From positions 372,001 to 436,000 of the forward strand of contig JANFAH010000045.1 in assembly GCA_024663395.1 (NCBI GenBank): DNA of 64,000 bases. The letters run 5' to 3'. This document shows, in pieces, positions 23,345-34,483 of the stretch. The translations under genes were made by a program, and so were the position numbers. A model generated the notes under the pieces. The model was not told the DNA's origin and searched no databases. It saw only the letters and a list, made by a program, of their open reading frames with translations. The stretch's first letter is position 1. The number at the start of each line of letters is the position of its first letter. Source of the stretch: Pisolithus tinctorius (Eukaryota; Basidiomycota; Agaricomycetes; Boletales; Pisolithaceae).

Positions 23345-24430
23345 ATGTCTGCTAGCCATGCCCCTCGTCTCTCCCAGCTCGTATGTGCAGCCACCCTTGA
23401 CCTGATCGAAGCAGAGAAGACTGCTCTGAAGGTGAAGTTCATTGCCATGTCTGTGGCCTTGGTTGCTGAGGCAAAGTGCATGCCAGACAACAGGGAGGAC
23501 CTGTGGGAGGAGAAAGTAATGTGGCTCCAATGGTGGGAGAAGTGATCGGTAAGCACTTGGTTTGATGGAAACTTGCAGCACTGATCGTTTGCCAGGGCGA
23601 GGTGCTCCTGCTTGTTGAGCATGGTAGAGAGCTTGACATTGACACAAAGATAGATGCAATAGACAGGCCAGTGGTAGTGGAGGTGGATGAGGCATATGAG
23701 CAGTGTGTTGCAGAGGAGATAGTGCAGCTCAAGGTTGATGAAGATGTACAGATGGAGGAGACTTCACAGGGCATTGAGGGGCAGGGGGCAAGTGCTGCCC
23801 TGCCAGTTGCGATGGAAAGAATGTCACATGTGGAGGTCCCTCAGCCAGTGCACAAGGTGAGTCCCCACAGGTTCACTGGATAGTGTTATTGACTCTATGG
23901 GAACATAGCGATCTCAGCAGGCCATTGCTGAGGGTGAGGATGATGGCAAGCCAAAGGTAACCATCCCCCCTGGGTCAGTACTGCATGTGGTGCCCTGTTA
24001 AGGGAGCTCCATGCTTTGGGCCAAGCAGCAAGACATGCAATGGGTGCACAAAGATGAAGCAAGGATGTGAGAAGTCCAACAAGGGAGCTGGCAAAAGGGG
24101 GCAGGCCAGCACATCAGTAGGTGAGTGGTGGCTGTGTTCTGACATGCCCCAGGCTAACAAGGTGCAGTGTGATTGACTAAGGCACTGAAGGCTGGGCCAT
24201 CCAAATGGGCCCACGACAACAATGATGATGTGGAGGTGGTCGAGACCTGTGCACACAGTAAGGGTAAGGTGCCTGTGCATGGTGGATTTGATGGTAGGAC
24301 TGCCTCAGATATCTTGCAAGCCCTCGGGATGGTCAGGGCTGAGCCCATGGCTGTGCATGCAGCCAACCTTCACCTTCAGGTCTGCATCGAGCAGCTGTTG
24401 GAGGCCCTGGCAAGGCTGGGAGTAGAGTAG
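23345..24430 (+). CDS. Hypothetical protein with fungal cysteine-cluster motif, partly decayed
   Basis: Starts at ATG 23345 (MSASHAPRLSQLVCAATLDL), with a first exon to about 23541. Later exons encode an acidic stretch (IDAIDRPVVVEVDEAYEQC), KVTIPPGSVLH, then CMWCPVKGAPCFGPSSKTC followed by NGCTKMKQGCEKS, and finish ...LLEALARLGVE at 24430. The spacing C-x2-C...C...C-x2-C-x5-C recalls a zinc cluster. I recall similar repeated gene families with PPGSVLH followed by paired cysteines in Boletales; function unknown. A frame change lies between SVLHVVPC and the cysteine motif (about 23990). The gene sits 300 bp from LTR A and may have spread with transposable elements. Confidence 0.55.
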
Positions 24431-24689
24431 ATGATCACACCATATGTAAATCCCTGTTTGTGTTATTTCCTGCATCACTTTCTCCCCATGCATTATGCAC
24501 AGAAATATATCAAGTCTTTGCTCGTCCAATGCGGTTGTGACATAAGGCACTGTGAAGGACTTCTGTCTGCCCAGCAAGGAACTGGCCCTGAGTCGGCCGC
24601 AGTATTGTAGAGTGTGTGGGGTACCACTGTGGGGAGCAGGTATCTGCTACCTAGTGTGGGGGTGTGGGCTCCAGCCTAGGGATAGGCGA

Positions 24690-25497
24690 TCTGAAGGGGT
24701 GAGTTCAACCCAAGGGGAGTCACTCTAGCAGTAGGAGGGTTGAGGGAATGAATGCGACTGAATTGTGTGAGTCACTTGACCTGTAAACAAAAAGTGCGAT
24801 GGATTAGGGAGTGTGCAGGCCTCAAGCCTGCTCAGAAATCTGTCAGAACTGTGCCTGCAACTCAGTGCTAGGCAGGGGAAAGTGAAGGGATCATGTCGAC
24901 ATCATTATTCTGCTTGCTCTCTCTGTCTCTAACTTGGGGGCTTCAAAGTTGTTATTTTCCTGTCAACAAGGACAGGTATAAGTGTAGCTACATGCCAAGT
25001 ATGTAACTATGAAGTAAGCGATGTCAAAGGTGAAAACTTTGACAAGAAATGATGGGAATTAAGTGAGGTCAACATAATGATGGCCATGAGGCCAGAATAG
25101 TGTCAGTAATCAAAAGAGAGACTAAATGTAAATGAAGCGAAAGTGATCCAAACAGAAGTGAACAAAAAGAGAATGAGAGCAACAGCAAGGCACTTACATA
25201 ACCCACAGTGCAGACCCGAAGAGTGCCAGTGAGCAAGTATAGGCAACTGGACACCTGTCACAAGTGTTGGACTCTGTTGCAATGACTAGGGAGAGTGTCA
25301 GAAGGTGATGCGACTATGGGGGAAGCGAGTCAACAGAGGGGGATGTAGCGCTGGGTAACCTAGAGTGCAGAGGATGTTGAAGTCGCTTGAGAGGGGTTGC
25401 ATTTGTGTTGCATTTGTTGCAACCCTATAGCCACTTAGTAGACCTCCTACTGACAATATACATACACTCTTAGTGTAGGGAGATCCCTCTCCCCACA
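24690..25497 (-). mobile_element. Possible degenerate LTR of another minus-strand element
   Basis: On the minus strand the segment begins TGTGGGGAGAGGG at 25497 and ends near ATCCCTAGGC, directly followed by TGGAGCCCAC. Those ten bases equal the start of the primer-binding site found beside all other LTRs here. The flank at 25498-25501 is CTGC. No second LTR or coding interior was found. Tentative. Confidence 0.35.
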
Positions 25498-25929
25498 CTG
25501 CCTGACTTGTCTTCTTCGTGCAACTTTCAACTTCTCTCAGTGGTAAGTCCTTGTGGAACAATCTTGATGGTAGGATTTGATGGTATCTTGAAGAGAGAGT
25601 GAAAGGACTGTGTATCAGTAGGGTGTGACAATTTTTTGAAGAGAGCATGAGGGGACAGTTTATTGGTTAACTGGGGTGGTCTTTGTGTATCAACTGTAAG
25701 GAGACGGCAGGAGAATTGAAAGGAAAATAGGTCAAGGGGCACATGCTGACTGCATGTTCAAAGAAGAAATGTGCAGGGTAGTTGCAGGTATCCATGGTAT
25801 AGAGCGGCCAAGGAATGCATCAGTGAGACTAGTAAGAGAGATAGGAGAGATGTTATTTTAGCTATATACTTATCCCAGAAAATATACAAGCGGTGCAGTG
25901 GCGGTGCTGGCCCCATGTGGCAGGTGGGG

Positions 25930-26345
25930 TCACGCTGGGTCATGTGACCTTAGTGCCAACCCAACATGTGCTGACAGCTCCTGAACGAGGCAGGGGCACG
26001 TGACCTTAACCCTAACCCTGACTCTGCCTCCTGGCCCAAATGGGAAAGGGAAGCAGTGGCATGAGATGTTGGTGAGTGTGGGCAGACACTTGAGTGAGCT
26101 GAAGGCCAAAGCCGGACCCGAGCAGCAGGCAACTGTGTCGATTAACGGGCGCACATGTGTGCACACCACGGACCTGTGAGTGGGAGTAAGTGAGTAAATG
26201 AGCGACATGACAGTGAGTATGAGTGTGAGCACGCTAATGGGAACACTGATCATGAGACAAATGAGATGAAAAGGACAAGAAAAGAGACGCAAAAGCATGG
26301 GCAAGAAACAAAAAAAGACAGGTCCCTGACTTCCTCCCAGCCCAG
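25930..26345. repeat. Repeat R3, left copy (host sequence of X1)
   Basis: Sequence such as GACCCGAGCAGCAGGCAACT and GGGAGTAAGTGAGTAAATGA recurs at 28197-28251 and 34222-34420. R3 is therefore an older repeat, one copy of which was split by element X2 and the other ended by X1. Identity of R3 unknown. Confidence 0.6.
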
Positions 26346-28192
26346 TGTGAGTCAAAGTGTGGAATGCTGGTGAAAACCAAACAAATCCAACACAAAAGAC
26401 AAATGTAGAGCAAGTGGTGGTGTGCCTCTGTGGAACCTGGAGTGCAGAAACCTAAGAGGGGGAAACTTTGATCACAGGTGCTCCTAGCACAAGTCGTTGA
26501 TGAGTTATGCAGGAGTAGATGAATGGATGATGACTGAGGAGGGGATGCTGAACAGAGCAGGGGTGTTCAGCCAAAAGGATTTGGGAGTAATGGACTTTGA
26601 TAAGACATGCTCCTGGCACAAGTCAATGACAAGTTACACAGGAGTGGATGGATGACTAAATGAGAGGTTGCTGACTAAGCACTGATGATACTGCTGATGA
26701 TGAATAGAGGTAGATAGACCCTTGATGGAGCCTCAACTACCAATGATATAAATGAAGACAGATAGACTCTTCCAAATGAGCCTCAACTGTCAATGATGAG
26801 ATATGCTGAGCTGACTGCTGAGTGACTTCTTCTGAATTGCTTCTTGGTAGCTAAGTACATGGGGGTTTATATACTATGGGGGGAGCACAGCTTGTGACAA
26901 ACAAGGCACAAACACTTGGTAAGTAATGAGTAAGGACTGAGTAATCATGATGAGTAAGTGAGAAATGAAAAGTAAGCAAGCAAGGAAGATTGGTAAGTAT
27001 TGGCAATGAACGAGTCAAGGATAGTCAAAATATCACAGAATGAGTCAAACAGAGTCAGAAACTGAGTAAGCACACTGATATCACATTAGGGGGTGGCGAT
27101 GCAAGTCAGATCTTGGCAGAGACACCTCTAGATCCAAAGATGGCATGACAGATGGACGGTGTTTCCAGATAGGGAAGTATTAACTCCAGAATTGAAGGGC
27201 ATGAGTCAGGTGTCAAAGGGGGCTAGGGCATTGGGGGTCTGTGGGGCAATGGGAGCATACACGATTGTGTCTCCCACCCTTTCGTCCTCTCAGTGAAGTT
27301 AACAAAACTTCATGAACGGGGTTCTGATGGAGGAGGAGGAGAAGGGGGGACATCTTCTGCTGGATCTTGCAGTAGGAAGGCAAGATGCACATCATACTCG
27401 TCATGGATGCGATCAGGGAGGCTGGAGGACAGTAGATTATACTGCAGCTGTCGCAATGCAGGAAGAATGATGGATGAGATTGGAATAAAGATGGTGCAGG
27501 GAGCAGGGAGGAACGATCCATATGCTTCATCAAGAGGGGAGACTGAAATGACCACATAAGACCTTTCTAACCGAGTGACAGACCTGAGGCGACCAAAGAA
27601 CGTCCTTCTGGAAGTCATACTGACAAGGAGAACATGCTGACCAAGCTGCATGGGACAAGATGGGGCTGACAACAATGGGATGAACCAGGGGGCTTCAGGA
27701 CAGAAGCTGGTGGGAACACCTGGCAGATATACATAGCCATTGTCTCTGGCAAATGAGACAAGTGAGATGATTGACGAAGAGGTGGCCATGATTGATGGAC
27801 TTAGCGAAATGAGTGTCTGATGGATGGAGTGCTGTAGAAACATGTAGGGTGCGAGGATCCTCTCCAAATTTGGAAGGAAGAATCATGGGGCTGAGCACTT
27901 TAAGCGAGTGTGAGAATGGAGTCAATATCTTTGGAAATGGTGGAGATACAATGAAAACCGGAATGCTGTACATGGGCACTAAAAACTTTTAATGTGTGCT
28001 TAACTCACTTCCTCTTTTCTCTTTAGCACTGATGACTCGTTCTTGTGCAAAGGATGACTGCTCACGTCCAGCAGTCTTTCTACACATGAGGCCTTCAGTC
28101 TTCATCTGCATGCATGGGCACTGCACACAACTCGTCGATGAGTTAGGCAGAGTCAGCTGTAACCATGTCCACAACACCTTTGGTGTGTGACA
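26346..28192 (-). mobile_element. Element X, copy X1 (LTR-like, 1847 bp)
   Basis: Read on the minus strand it starts TGTCACACACCAAAGG and ends CTTTGACTCACA, with TG...CA ends. It has an internal open frame followed by a TATATAAACCCCC box, the layout of an LTR with U3, promoter and U5. Flanks are CCAG (left) and CTGG (right), both one CpG transition from CCGG. No polymerase or gag is attached, so it is a solo LTR or a short non-autonomous unit. CpG-poor relative to X4. Confidence 0.75.
27310..27789 (-). CDS. Open frame carried by element X1 (159 residues, unknown)
   Basis: Starts MATSSSIISLVSFARDNGYV (ATG at 27789, ATC-rich context with GCC after the ATG) and ends PPSPPPPSEPRS. The frame is also open 26 codons upstream. 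Features: a hydrophobic N-terminal half, a central TSRRTFFGRLRSVTRLERSY, and a C-terminal acidic then Pro-rich tail. It has no domain I recognise. The same frame is intact in X4 and broken by single C-to-T stops in X2 and X3, so it was probably functional in the active element. Confidence 0.5.
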   Translation of the reverse strand: MATSSSIISLVSFARDNGYVYLPGVPTSFCPEAPWFIPLLSAPSCPMQLGQHVLLVSMTSRRTFFGRLRSVTRLERSYVVISVSPLDEAYGSFLPAPCTIFIPISSIILPALRQLQYNLLSSSLPDRIHDEYDVHLAFLLQDPAEDVPPSPPPPSEPRS

Positions 28193-29895
28193 CTGGTGGC
28201 ATAGGCAAAGCCAGACCCAAGCAGCAGGCAACTGTGTTGATTAATGGGCACTGTCACACACCAAAGGTGTTGTGGACATGGTTACAGCTGACTCTGCCTA
28301 ACTTGTCGACGAGTTGTGCGCAATGCCCATGCATGCAGATGAAGACTGAAGGCCTCATGCATAGAAAGACTGCTGGACATGAGCAGTCATCCTTCACACA
28401 AGAATGAGTTGTCAGTGCTAAAGAGAAAAAGAGGAAGCAAGTTAAGCACACATTAAAAGTTTTTAGTGCCTGTGTATGGCATTCCGGTTTTCATCGTATC
28501 TCCACCATTTCCAAAGATATCGACTTTGTTCTCACACTCGCTTAAAGTGCTCAGCCCCACGATTCTTCCTTCCAAATTTGGAGAGGATCCTCGCACCCTA
28601 TGCATTTCTACAGCACTCCATCCATCAGACACTCATTTTGCTAAGTCCATCAATCATGGCCACCTCTTCATTGATCATCTCGCTTGTTTCATTTGCCAGA
28701 GACAGTGGCTATGTATATCTGCCAGGCATTCCCACCAGCTTCTGTCCTGAAGCCCCCTGGTTCATCCCATTGTTGTCAGCCCTGTCTCATCCCATGCAAC
28801 TTTGTCAGTGTGTTCTCCTTGTCAGTATGACTTCCAGAAGGACATTCTTTGGTCACCTCAGGTCTGTCACTCGGTTAGAAATGTCTTATGTGGTCGTTTT
28901 GGTCTCCCCTCTTGATGAAGCATATGGATCATTCCTCCCTGCTCCCTGCACCGTCTTTATTCCAATCTTGTCCATCATTCTTCCCACGTTGTGACAGCTG
29001 CAGCATAGTCTACTGTTCTCTAGCCTCCCTGATTGCATCCATGATGAGTATGACATGCACCTTGCCTTCTTACTGCAAGATCCAGCAGAAGACATCCCCC
29101 CTTCTCCTCCTCCTCCATCAGAGCCCCATTCATGAAGTTTTTGTTAGCTTTGCTGAGAGGATGAAAGGGTGGGAGACACGATCGCGTATGCTCCCATTGC
29201 CCCACAGACCCCCAACGCCCTAGCCCCCTTTGATGCCTGATGCCTGACTCATGCCCTTCAATTCTGGAATTAATACTTCCTTGTCTGGAAACACCATCCA
29301 TCTGTCATGCCATCTTTGGATCTAGAGATGTCTCTGCCGAGATCTGACTTGCATTGCCACCCCCTGATGTGATATCAGTGCGCTGTAGGGAATTTAATTT
29401 CCCTACTAGGGGAATTGTTTTATTTTGTTCATTTTATTTAGTTTTGATTCTAGGTGTTTTTTTCTACTAGTGGTGCTTAGAATTTCGCATTTTGGTTGCT
29501 TAGTCAGCACTACCTAGTACTGGATGTAGTTGGTTTTTTTAAAAAAGAATAGACGAGCTACCACAGACGAGAGACGAGTTCGAGCAGGTCGTTTCCCTGC
29601 ACCCAGACAGCCATAGAAGCCCTCAGACGTCCTCCAGGATCCAGTCCCAGGCTATAGAAGCCCCTTTTGGCTTACTCTCTCCCCTCAGATTTCACCCTAC
29701 CCCTCACTATCTCATTTATTCTCTTTTCCTACAACTGGAGCCCACCGCGAGGGGCTTCTGTCTTAGCCTGGCACCCATCCAACCCTTCCCAGATTTTATT
29801 TTTCAGTCTCCAGCTTCGTTTTCGCAATTTTCAGGCTCAGTTCAGCAGATTTTTGCCTTTCGGCCTCGTTTTGCAGTCACTTCGCTCACAACTTT

Positions 29896-31338
29896 GTGTT
29901 TTCCCACTCGCACACACTCACATATCAAGCACTCGCACTCATGTTACCCACTATCTTCATGCTCGGCCTCAAAATTCCGTGCCGAGGCTCGCCCGAAGCA
30001 CCGAGCTTCTCTGGGCGCCCCGAGGACCTTCAAAGTTATTTTGATGACATAATCGACTTCTGTGATGGATTCGGCCTCTCAGACGGGCTCGCGCGCATCA
30101 AATTTGCGCTCAAATATGCGCCTTTCGAATCGGCGGACCTCTGGTCCCACTTCGTCAGTAGTAGTCAAGGAGATTGGGCTCGTTTTACCTCGGAAATCAC
30201 TCAGCAGTACCCAGAATTGGACGAAACGAGTCGAAGTCATGCCACCGAGCTTGCCAGCCTAAAGGTTGGATTTGCGAGTTCAGATGTCATCTCAATGTCA
30301 TCCCTAGGGCAATATTATCGCAATTTCCGTCGAATTTCGTTATCTCTCGAGAACCTACTGGGTCCGTTGCCCCACCTGGCCAGTATGTTCAAGTATGGGT
30401 TCCCTCCAGAGTTCAGGCGAGAGGTGCTCAAACACCACGACGCATCAGAGTATTCTGTGCTCAGTCTAATGTCTACAGCTAAGGAGGTCCTGAGGTCGAG
30501 CGGCGGCCTCTGGAAGAGCAGCAAGGTCGACAGTTCCCGCGCACAGCCATCACGCGCCTCGGACAGTCGCTCTCCCCGCCATTCATACTCGTTCTGCTTC
30601 TTCTGCGGACTTTCGGGCCATATTCGGGCAGGTTGCTATTCGTTCAAGTCGTATTTAGCTTCGGGAAAGTGTCTACTTGTAAGCGGCCGCATTGTTCTAC
30701 CTACAGGTCAGGAAATCCCGCGCGAAGTTGCCGGACGGACTCTACGAGACCGTCTTGACAACTGGTCTTCGTTGACGAGCCAGTTCGAGACTCGTATGGG
30801 CTCATTGCCCACTCGCTCACTTTCGCCCACAGCCGCACCCTCTCGAAGCATGTTCAATGCACCATCGTGCGTACCCACTCAGATGAGCATCGTGTCTACT
30901 CGGTCCCTACCTACTGTCCAGCTCGAGCCAGTAGTACCTGACCCACCAGCCATTCGGTCTCGTCACTCATCAGCCGAGCGCTCTCGCAGCTCACCGCATG
31001 CGCAGCCACAGTCGAGGTGGCCATGTGGCCGAGGCCGATCGCCCTCGCATCCTCGTTCACGCTCGTGCTCGCAGACTCGAATAGGTTCATACATGCATTC
31101 AAAAGATAAATTCATACCAGTCCAGTCGTATGCCCGCAGCTTGAAGCAGCATTGCACTCGAAGGCGCTCGTGTTCATATTCGGCTAGTAGCTCACCCCCT
31201 TCTTCCTTGTCGTCATCAGTGTCCTCACGCTTGCACTCTCGCTCACACTCAAGGAAGGTGACCTCATACGTCCGTTCCAAGCCGAAGTGGTCGCGCAGCC
31301 GCAGTCGCACACCCCGGCGCTCTCGAAGAGCGCGTTAA
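29896..31338 (+). CDS. Gag protein of element Y with zinc knuckle and RS-rich tail
   Basis: An intact frame of up to 480 residues. The most likely start is one of the ATGs at 29896, 29941 or 29959, since the conserved part begins near PSFSGRPEDLQSYFDDIIDF. Order: capsid-like helical region (residues about 40-200, with WARFTSEITQQYPELDETSR and LGQYYRNFRRISLSLENLL); zinc knuckle CFFCGLSGHIRAGC (CX2CX4HX4C) at residues about 234-247; a linker; then from about residue 345 to the end a strongly Arg/Ser-rich tail ending SRSRSRTPRRSRRAR. Gag packages element RNA. The RS tail resembles splicing-factor RS domains and could direct nuclear or RNA interactions; this is inference. No frame damage, consistent with a recent copy. 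Confidence 0.8.
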   Translation: MFSHSHTLTYQALALMLPTIFMLGLKIPCRGSPEAPSFSGRPEDLQSYFDDIIDFCDGFGLSDGLARIKFALKYAPFESADLWSHFVSSSQGDWARFTSEITQQYPELDETSRSHATELASLKVGFASSDVISMSSLGQYYRNFRRISLSLENLLGPLPHLASMFKYGFPPEFRREVLKHHDASEYSVLSLMSTAKEVLRSSGGLWKSSKVDSSRAQPSRASDSRSPRHSYSFCFFCGLSGHIRAGCYSFKSYLASGKCLLVSGRIVLPTGQEIPREVAGRTLRDRLDNWSSLTSQFETRMGSLPTRSLSPTAAPSRSMFNAPSCVPTQMSIVSTRSLPTVQLEPVVPDPPAIRSRHSSAERSRSSPHAQPQSRWPCGRGRSPSHPRSRSCSQTRIGSYMHSKDKFIPVQSYARSLKQHCTRRRSCSYSASSSPPSSLSSSVSSRLHSRSHSRKVTSYVRSKPKWSRSRSRTPRRSRRAR

Positions 31339-31689
31339 CGCTGCATGTCACATCAATTCCGTTATGTTGTTTTTTTTTTTTTTTACTTCTGTTTGTTATG
31401 AATCTTATAGTATCTCTTATGGATTTACCTTCGTTGTTATGCTGAGTTTTCGGTACATTAGACACATTTAGCTTTTCCTTTCTTTTATTTTGTCATTTAC
31501 TCCCAAGCTCGAGTTCCCCATGGAATGCCTAATCGCATCACACCTGGCGCCTTCCCGTGCTCTACATGACGCCTCACATCCACGGGTACAGTCCTAACAA
31601 GGCATGCCATCGACGAAGTCACTGTCGACACTGCTCGTCGCTCGTCAAGACAAGTGCTACCTCCCTCGTACCGAGCACGTATGTCACTC

Positions 31690-33000
31690 GTTATTGTGCC
31701 GCTCCTCTCGCTTTTTGGCAGGCTTGTACTACTTGATGAATGCTTTCCAGAGAGCCCAGGAACGTTCCGGCGCGCTCCGTGGTTCCGGAGTTATTTCGCG
31801 TTTTGGGTGCGTGGGGTCTTCTGGCTGTAACTCACGCGATTTTGCGCCAGGTCTCTCGCTTTTCGGCAGACTGGTACTACTCGACGAGACCTTTCCAGGG
31901 ATCCCAAGAATGTTGTGGCGCGCGCAGCGGTTTTGGAGATATTCGCGTTTTTGTGAGAAGGTTCACCTCGAGGTCTTGCCGCAGTAGCTCGCACAGTTCT
32001 GCGTCGTTCTTCTCGCTTTTCGGGTCGTTCACCCCTCTCGCCGAACCCTTCCTGGGGACACCTGCCTTGTAAAATTCCGCGCAACCGTTGTCGAGATATC
32101 GGCATTTTCGTATCCAGAGGGCTTCGAGACAGTTTCGCGTATAACTCGGGATCCGCAGGTCCAATCAGCGTATTTCCTCGTTCTCCCTGTTCGTCTACGG
32201 GTCCTCTACCGTATCCCGGAGTTTTGTGTTGATCGTCCCAGCCGTTGTTGTACAAGTTGACCCCTTCTCCCCACCCTTGAAGTACTCTTGGCGTATCTCG
32301 CGCACTCGAGCACTGTCCCTCTCGCTTTTCTGGCAGTCCGTTCCCCTTCCATAGACCTCTCTGGGGACACTACTTTTGTCAAATTCCGCGCAGCCGTCGT
32401 CGAGATACACTCGTTTTTGTGGTTTGAGATGCTTTTGGACAACTTTGCGAATATCTCAGGCCCGCGTAGACAGATTCCCTCCGTCTCTCTTTCAGCGTGT
32501 TCGCTATGTTCCTCTCCATCATTACTGGCAGTTTCGCCACGTCCCGAGCGTCCGTCGTTGGTCTGCAGTGTTCCCTCTCCAGTCAACAACGCTGTATGCA
32601 TGATAGCTCGCCCATTTCACTGCCGGACCTCTCGCTTTTCGGGGACTTTGTACTACTCATCGAGGGCTTTCTGACGGTATATCATACATCACGCTTGCTG
32701 CTGCCATTGTGGAGATATGCGCCATTTTGTTGTTGCAGACACCTTAGGACGACTCTGCGAGTATCTTGCCCGTTTCTTGACCGGATCTCTCGCTTTTCGG
32801 GATCCTGATGCTACTGTTCGATAGCTTCAGAACGGTACCTTTTCCGTCGTCGTTGCTGCAGAACTCATGGCTATGTTTGGTTTTTGGTGGATGAGGGTAC
32901 CCTTGGGCAGGTTTATGGATATCTCAGGATTGGGGTCGCGGGTTCTCTCTGTTCATTTTGCGCTGTGCTTGTCGCATTCCCTTCTACCATTGTGTCTTGT
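31690..33000. repeat. Degenerate ~155-bp tandem repeat in the 3' part of element Y
   Basis: The block CTCTCGCTTTTCGG recurs near 31706, 31854, 32008, 32324, 32628 and 32789, with weaker copies near 32185, 32482 and 32945, i.e. spaced by about 150-160 bases or twice that. Each unit also has a GTNGAGATAT-like block followed by a T run (for example near 31935 and 32090). Copies are diverged and not coding. Confidence 0.6.
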
Positions 33001-34440
33001 TTCGTGCCATTTCAAGCAACCGTTTTTCATTGATGAGGCGTTGTCTTGCCCCCCTCCCTCGTGGCTTCGGATTCTTCTATAGTCGAGCCACCTTCGAGTT
33101 GACTGGGGACAGTCAATATCTCAAGTACCCCTGGGATGTAGGGAATTTAATTTCCCTACTAGGGGAATTGTTTTATTTTGTTCATTTTATTTAGTTTTGA
33201 TTCTAGGTGTTTTTTTCTACTAGTGGTGCTTAGAATTTCGCATTTTGGTTGCTTAGTCAGCACTACCTAGTACTGGATGTAGTTGGTTTTTAAAAAAAAG
33301 AATAGATGAGCTACCACAGACGAGAGACGAGTTCGAGCAGGTCGTTTCCCTGCACCCAGACAGCCATAGAAGCCCTCAGACGTCCTCCAGGATCCAGTCC
33401 CAGGCTATAGAAGCCCCTTTTGGCTTACTCTCTCCCCTCAGATTTCACCCTACCCCTCACTATCTCATTTATTCTCTTTTCCTACAGCCCTTACTCAGTT
33501 TCTGACTCCATTTGACTCATTCTGTGATATTTTGACTATCCTTGACTTGTTCATTGCCAATACTTACCAATCCTCTTTGCTTGCTTACTTTTCATTTCTT
33601 GCTTACTCATCATGATTACTCAGTCCTTACTCATTACTTACCAAGTGTTTGTGCCTTGTTTGTCACAAGCTGCGCTCCCCCCACAGTATATAAACCCCCA
33701 TGTACTTAGCTAAAAAAAAAAACAAGCAATCAAGAACTCACTCAGAAGTCAGTTCAGTGCCTATCTCGTTGTCAACAGTTGAGGCTCATTCAGAAGAGTC
33801 TATCTGTCTTCATTCATATCATTGGTAGTTGAGGCTCTATGAAGGGGTCTATCTACCATCATTCATTATCTGAAGCTCCATCCACACTTAGTCAGCAAAT
33901 CTTGCTTAGTCATCCTCCCACTCCTGCATAACTTGTCATCGACTTGTGCCAGGAGCATATTCTATCGAAATCCATTACTCCCAAGTCCTTTCGGCTGAAC
34001 ACCCCTGCTCTGTTCAGCATCCCCTTCTCAATCAGCATTCATTCATGCTCTCCTGTGTAACTTGTCAACGACTTGCACCAGGAGCACCTCCACTTGAAGT
34101 CTCCCCCACTTTAGGTTTCTCTGCCCTCCAGGTTCCGTGGAGGTAAACCACCACTCACTCATATTTGTCTTTTGTGTTGGATTTGTTTGGTTTATACCAG
34201 CTTTCCACACTTTGACTCACAGCGTGCATGTGCACACACTGCAGACCTGCGAGTGGGAGTAAGTGAGTAAATGAGCGACATGACAGTGAGTACGAGCACG
34301 AGTGTGCTAATGGGAACACTGATTGCAAGACAAATGAGATGAAAAGGACAAGAAAAGAGACACAAAAGCATGGGCAAGAAAGAAAAAAAGACAGGTGTCC
34401 CCGACTCCCTCCTGGCCCAGCAGCATAAACCTTCGCTTAT

Positions 34441-34483
34441 TGTAAAATATACAATGTTTGGTGCAAACATTGTATATTTTACA
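34441..34483. repeat. Perfect inverted repeat, 20-bp arms and GTG loop (copy 1)
   Basis: Left arm TGTAAAATATACAATGTTTG, loop GTG, and right arm the exact reverse complement. The arms have no mismatch although the surrounding unit has diverged from its duplicate. Confidence 0.9.

Larger units (their letters stand above)
29384..33486 (+). mobile_element. Element Y: gag-only LTR retrotransposon (TR-GAG type)
   Basis: The LTRs are 29384-29733 and 33137-33486, both 350 bp, and nearly identical (a CG/TG change and a T/A-run difference near 29537-29560). Flanks are GCGC (29380-29383) and GCCC (33487-33490), a 4-bp duplication with one mismatch. The primer-binding site TGGAGCCCACCGCGAGGGG is at 29736-29754. 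The interior holds one intact gag frame and a long non-coding part with tandem repeats, but no protease, reverse transcriptase or integrase. It must depend on another element for enzymes. It is CpG-rich, unlike all neighbouring elements, so it is the youngest insertion. Confidence 0.85.
28252..34221 (+). mobile_element. Element X, copy X2, split by element Y
   Basis: Plus strand, in two parts: 28252-29383 and 33491-34221, about 1863 bp after removal of Y (29384-33486) and one 4-bp duplication. The ends are TGTCACACACC and TTTGACTCACA; a TATATAAACCCCC box lies at about 33688-33700. Flanks are GCAC and GCGT, both derivable from GCGC. Its open frame starts at 28655 (MATSSLIISLVSFARDSGYV) and stops early at TGA 28993-28995, where X4 has CGA. 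X2 faces X1 head to head with 59 bp between. Confidence 0.75.

Noticed and set aside
26005..26025. Telomere-like TTAACCCTAACCCTG
   Set aside because: Only about two repeats, embedded in an interspersed repeat; not a telomere or a clear interstitial tract.
28466..28750. Alternative open frame (MPVYGIPVFIVS...) overlapping the element X frame
   Set aside because: It overlaps the MATSS frame, has no better start context, and seems to stay open only because the other frame is conserved.
31791..32601. Minus-strand open frames of 130-154 codons in the Y repeat region
   Set aside because: They arise from the tandem repeat, are not maintained from unit to unit and match nothing recognisable.
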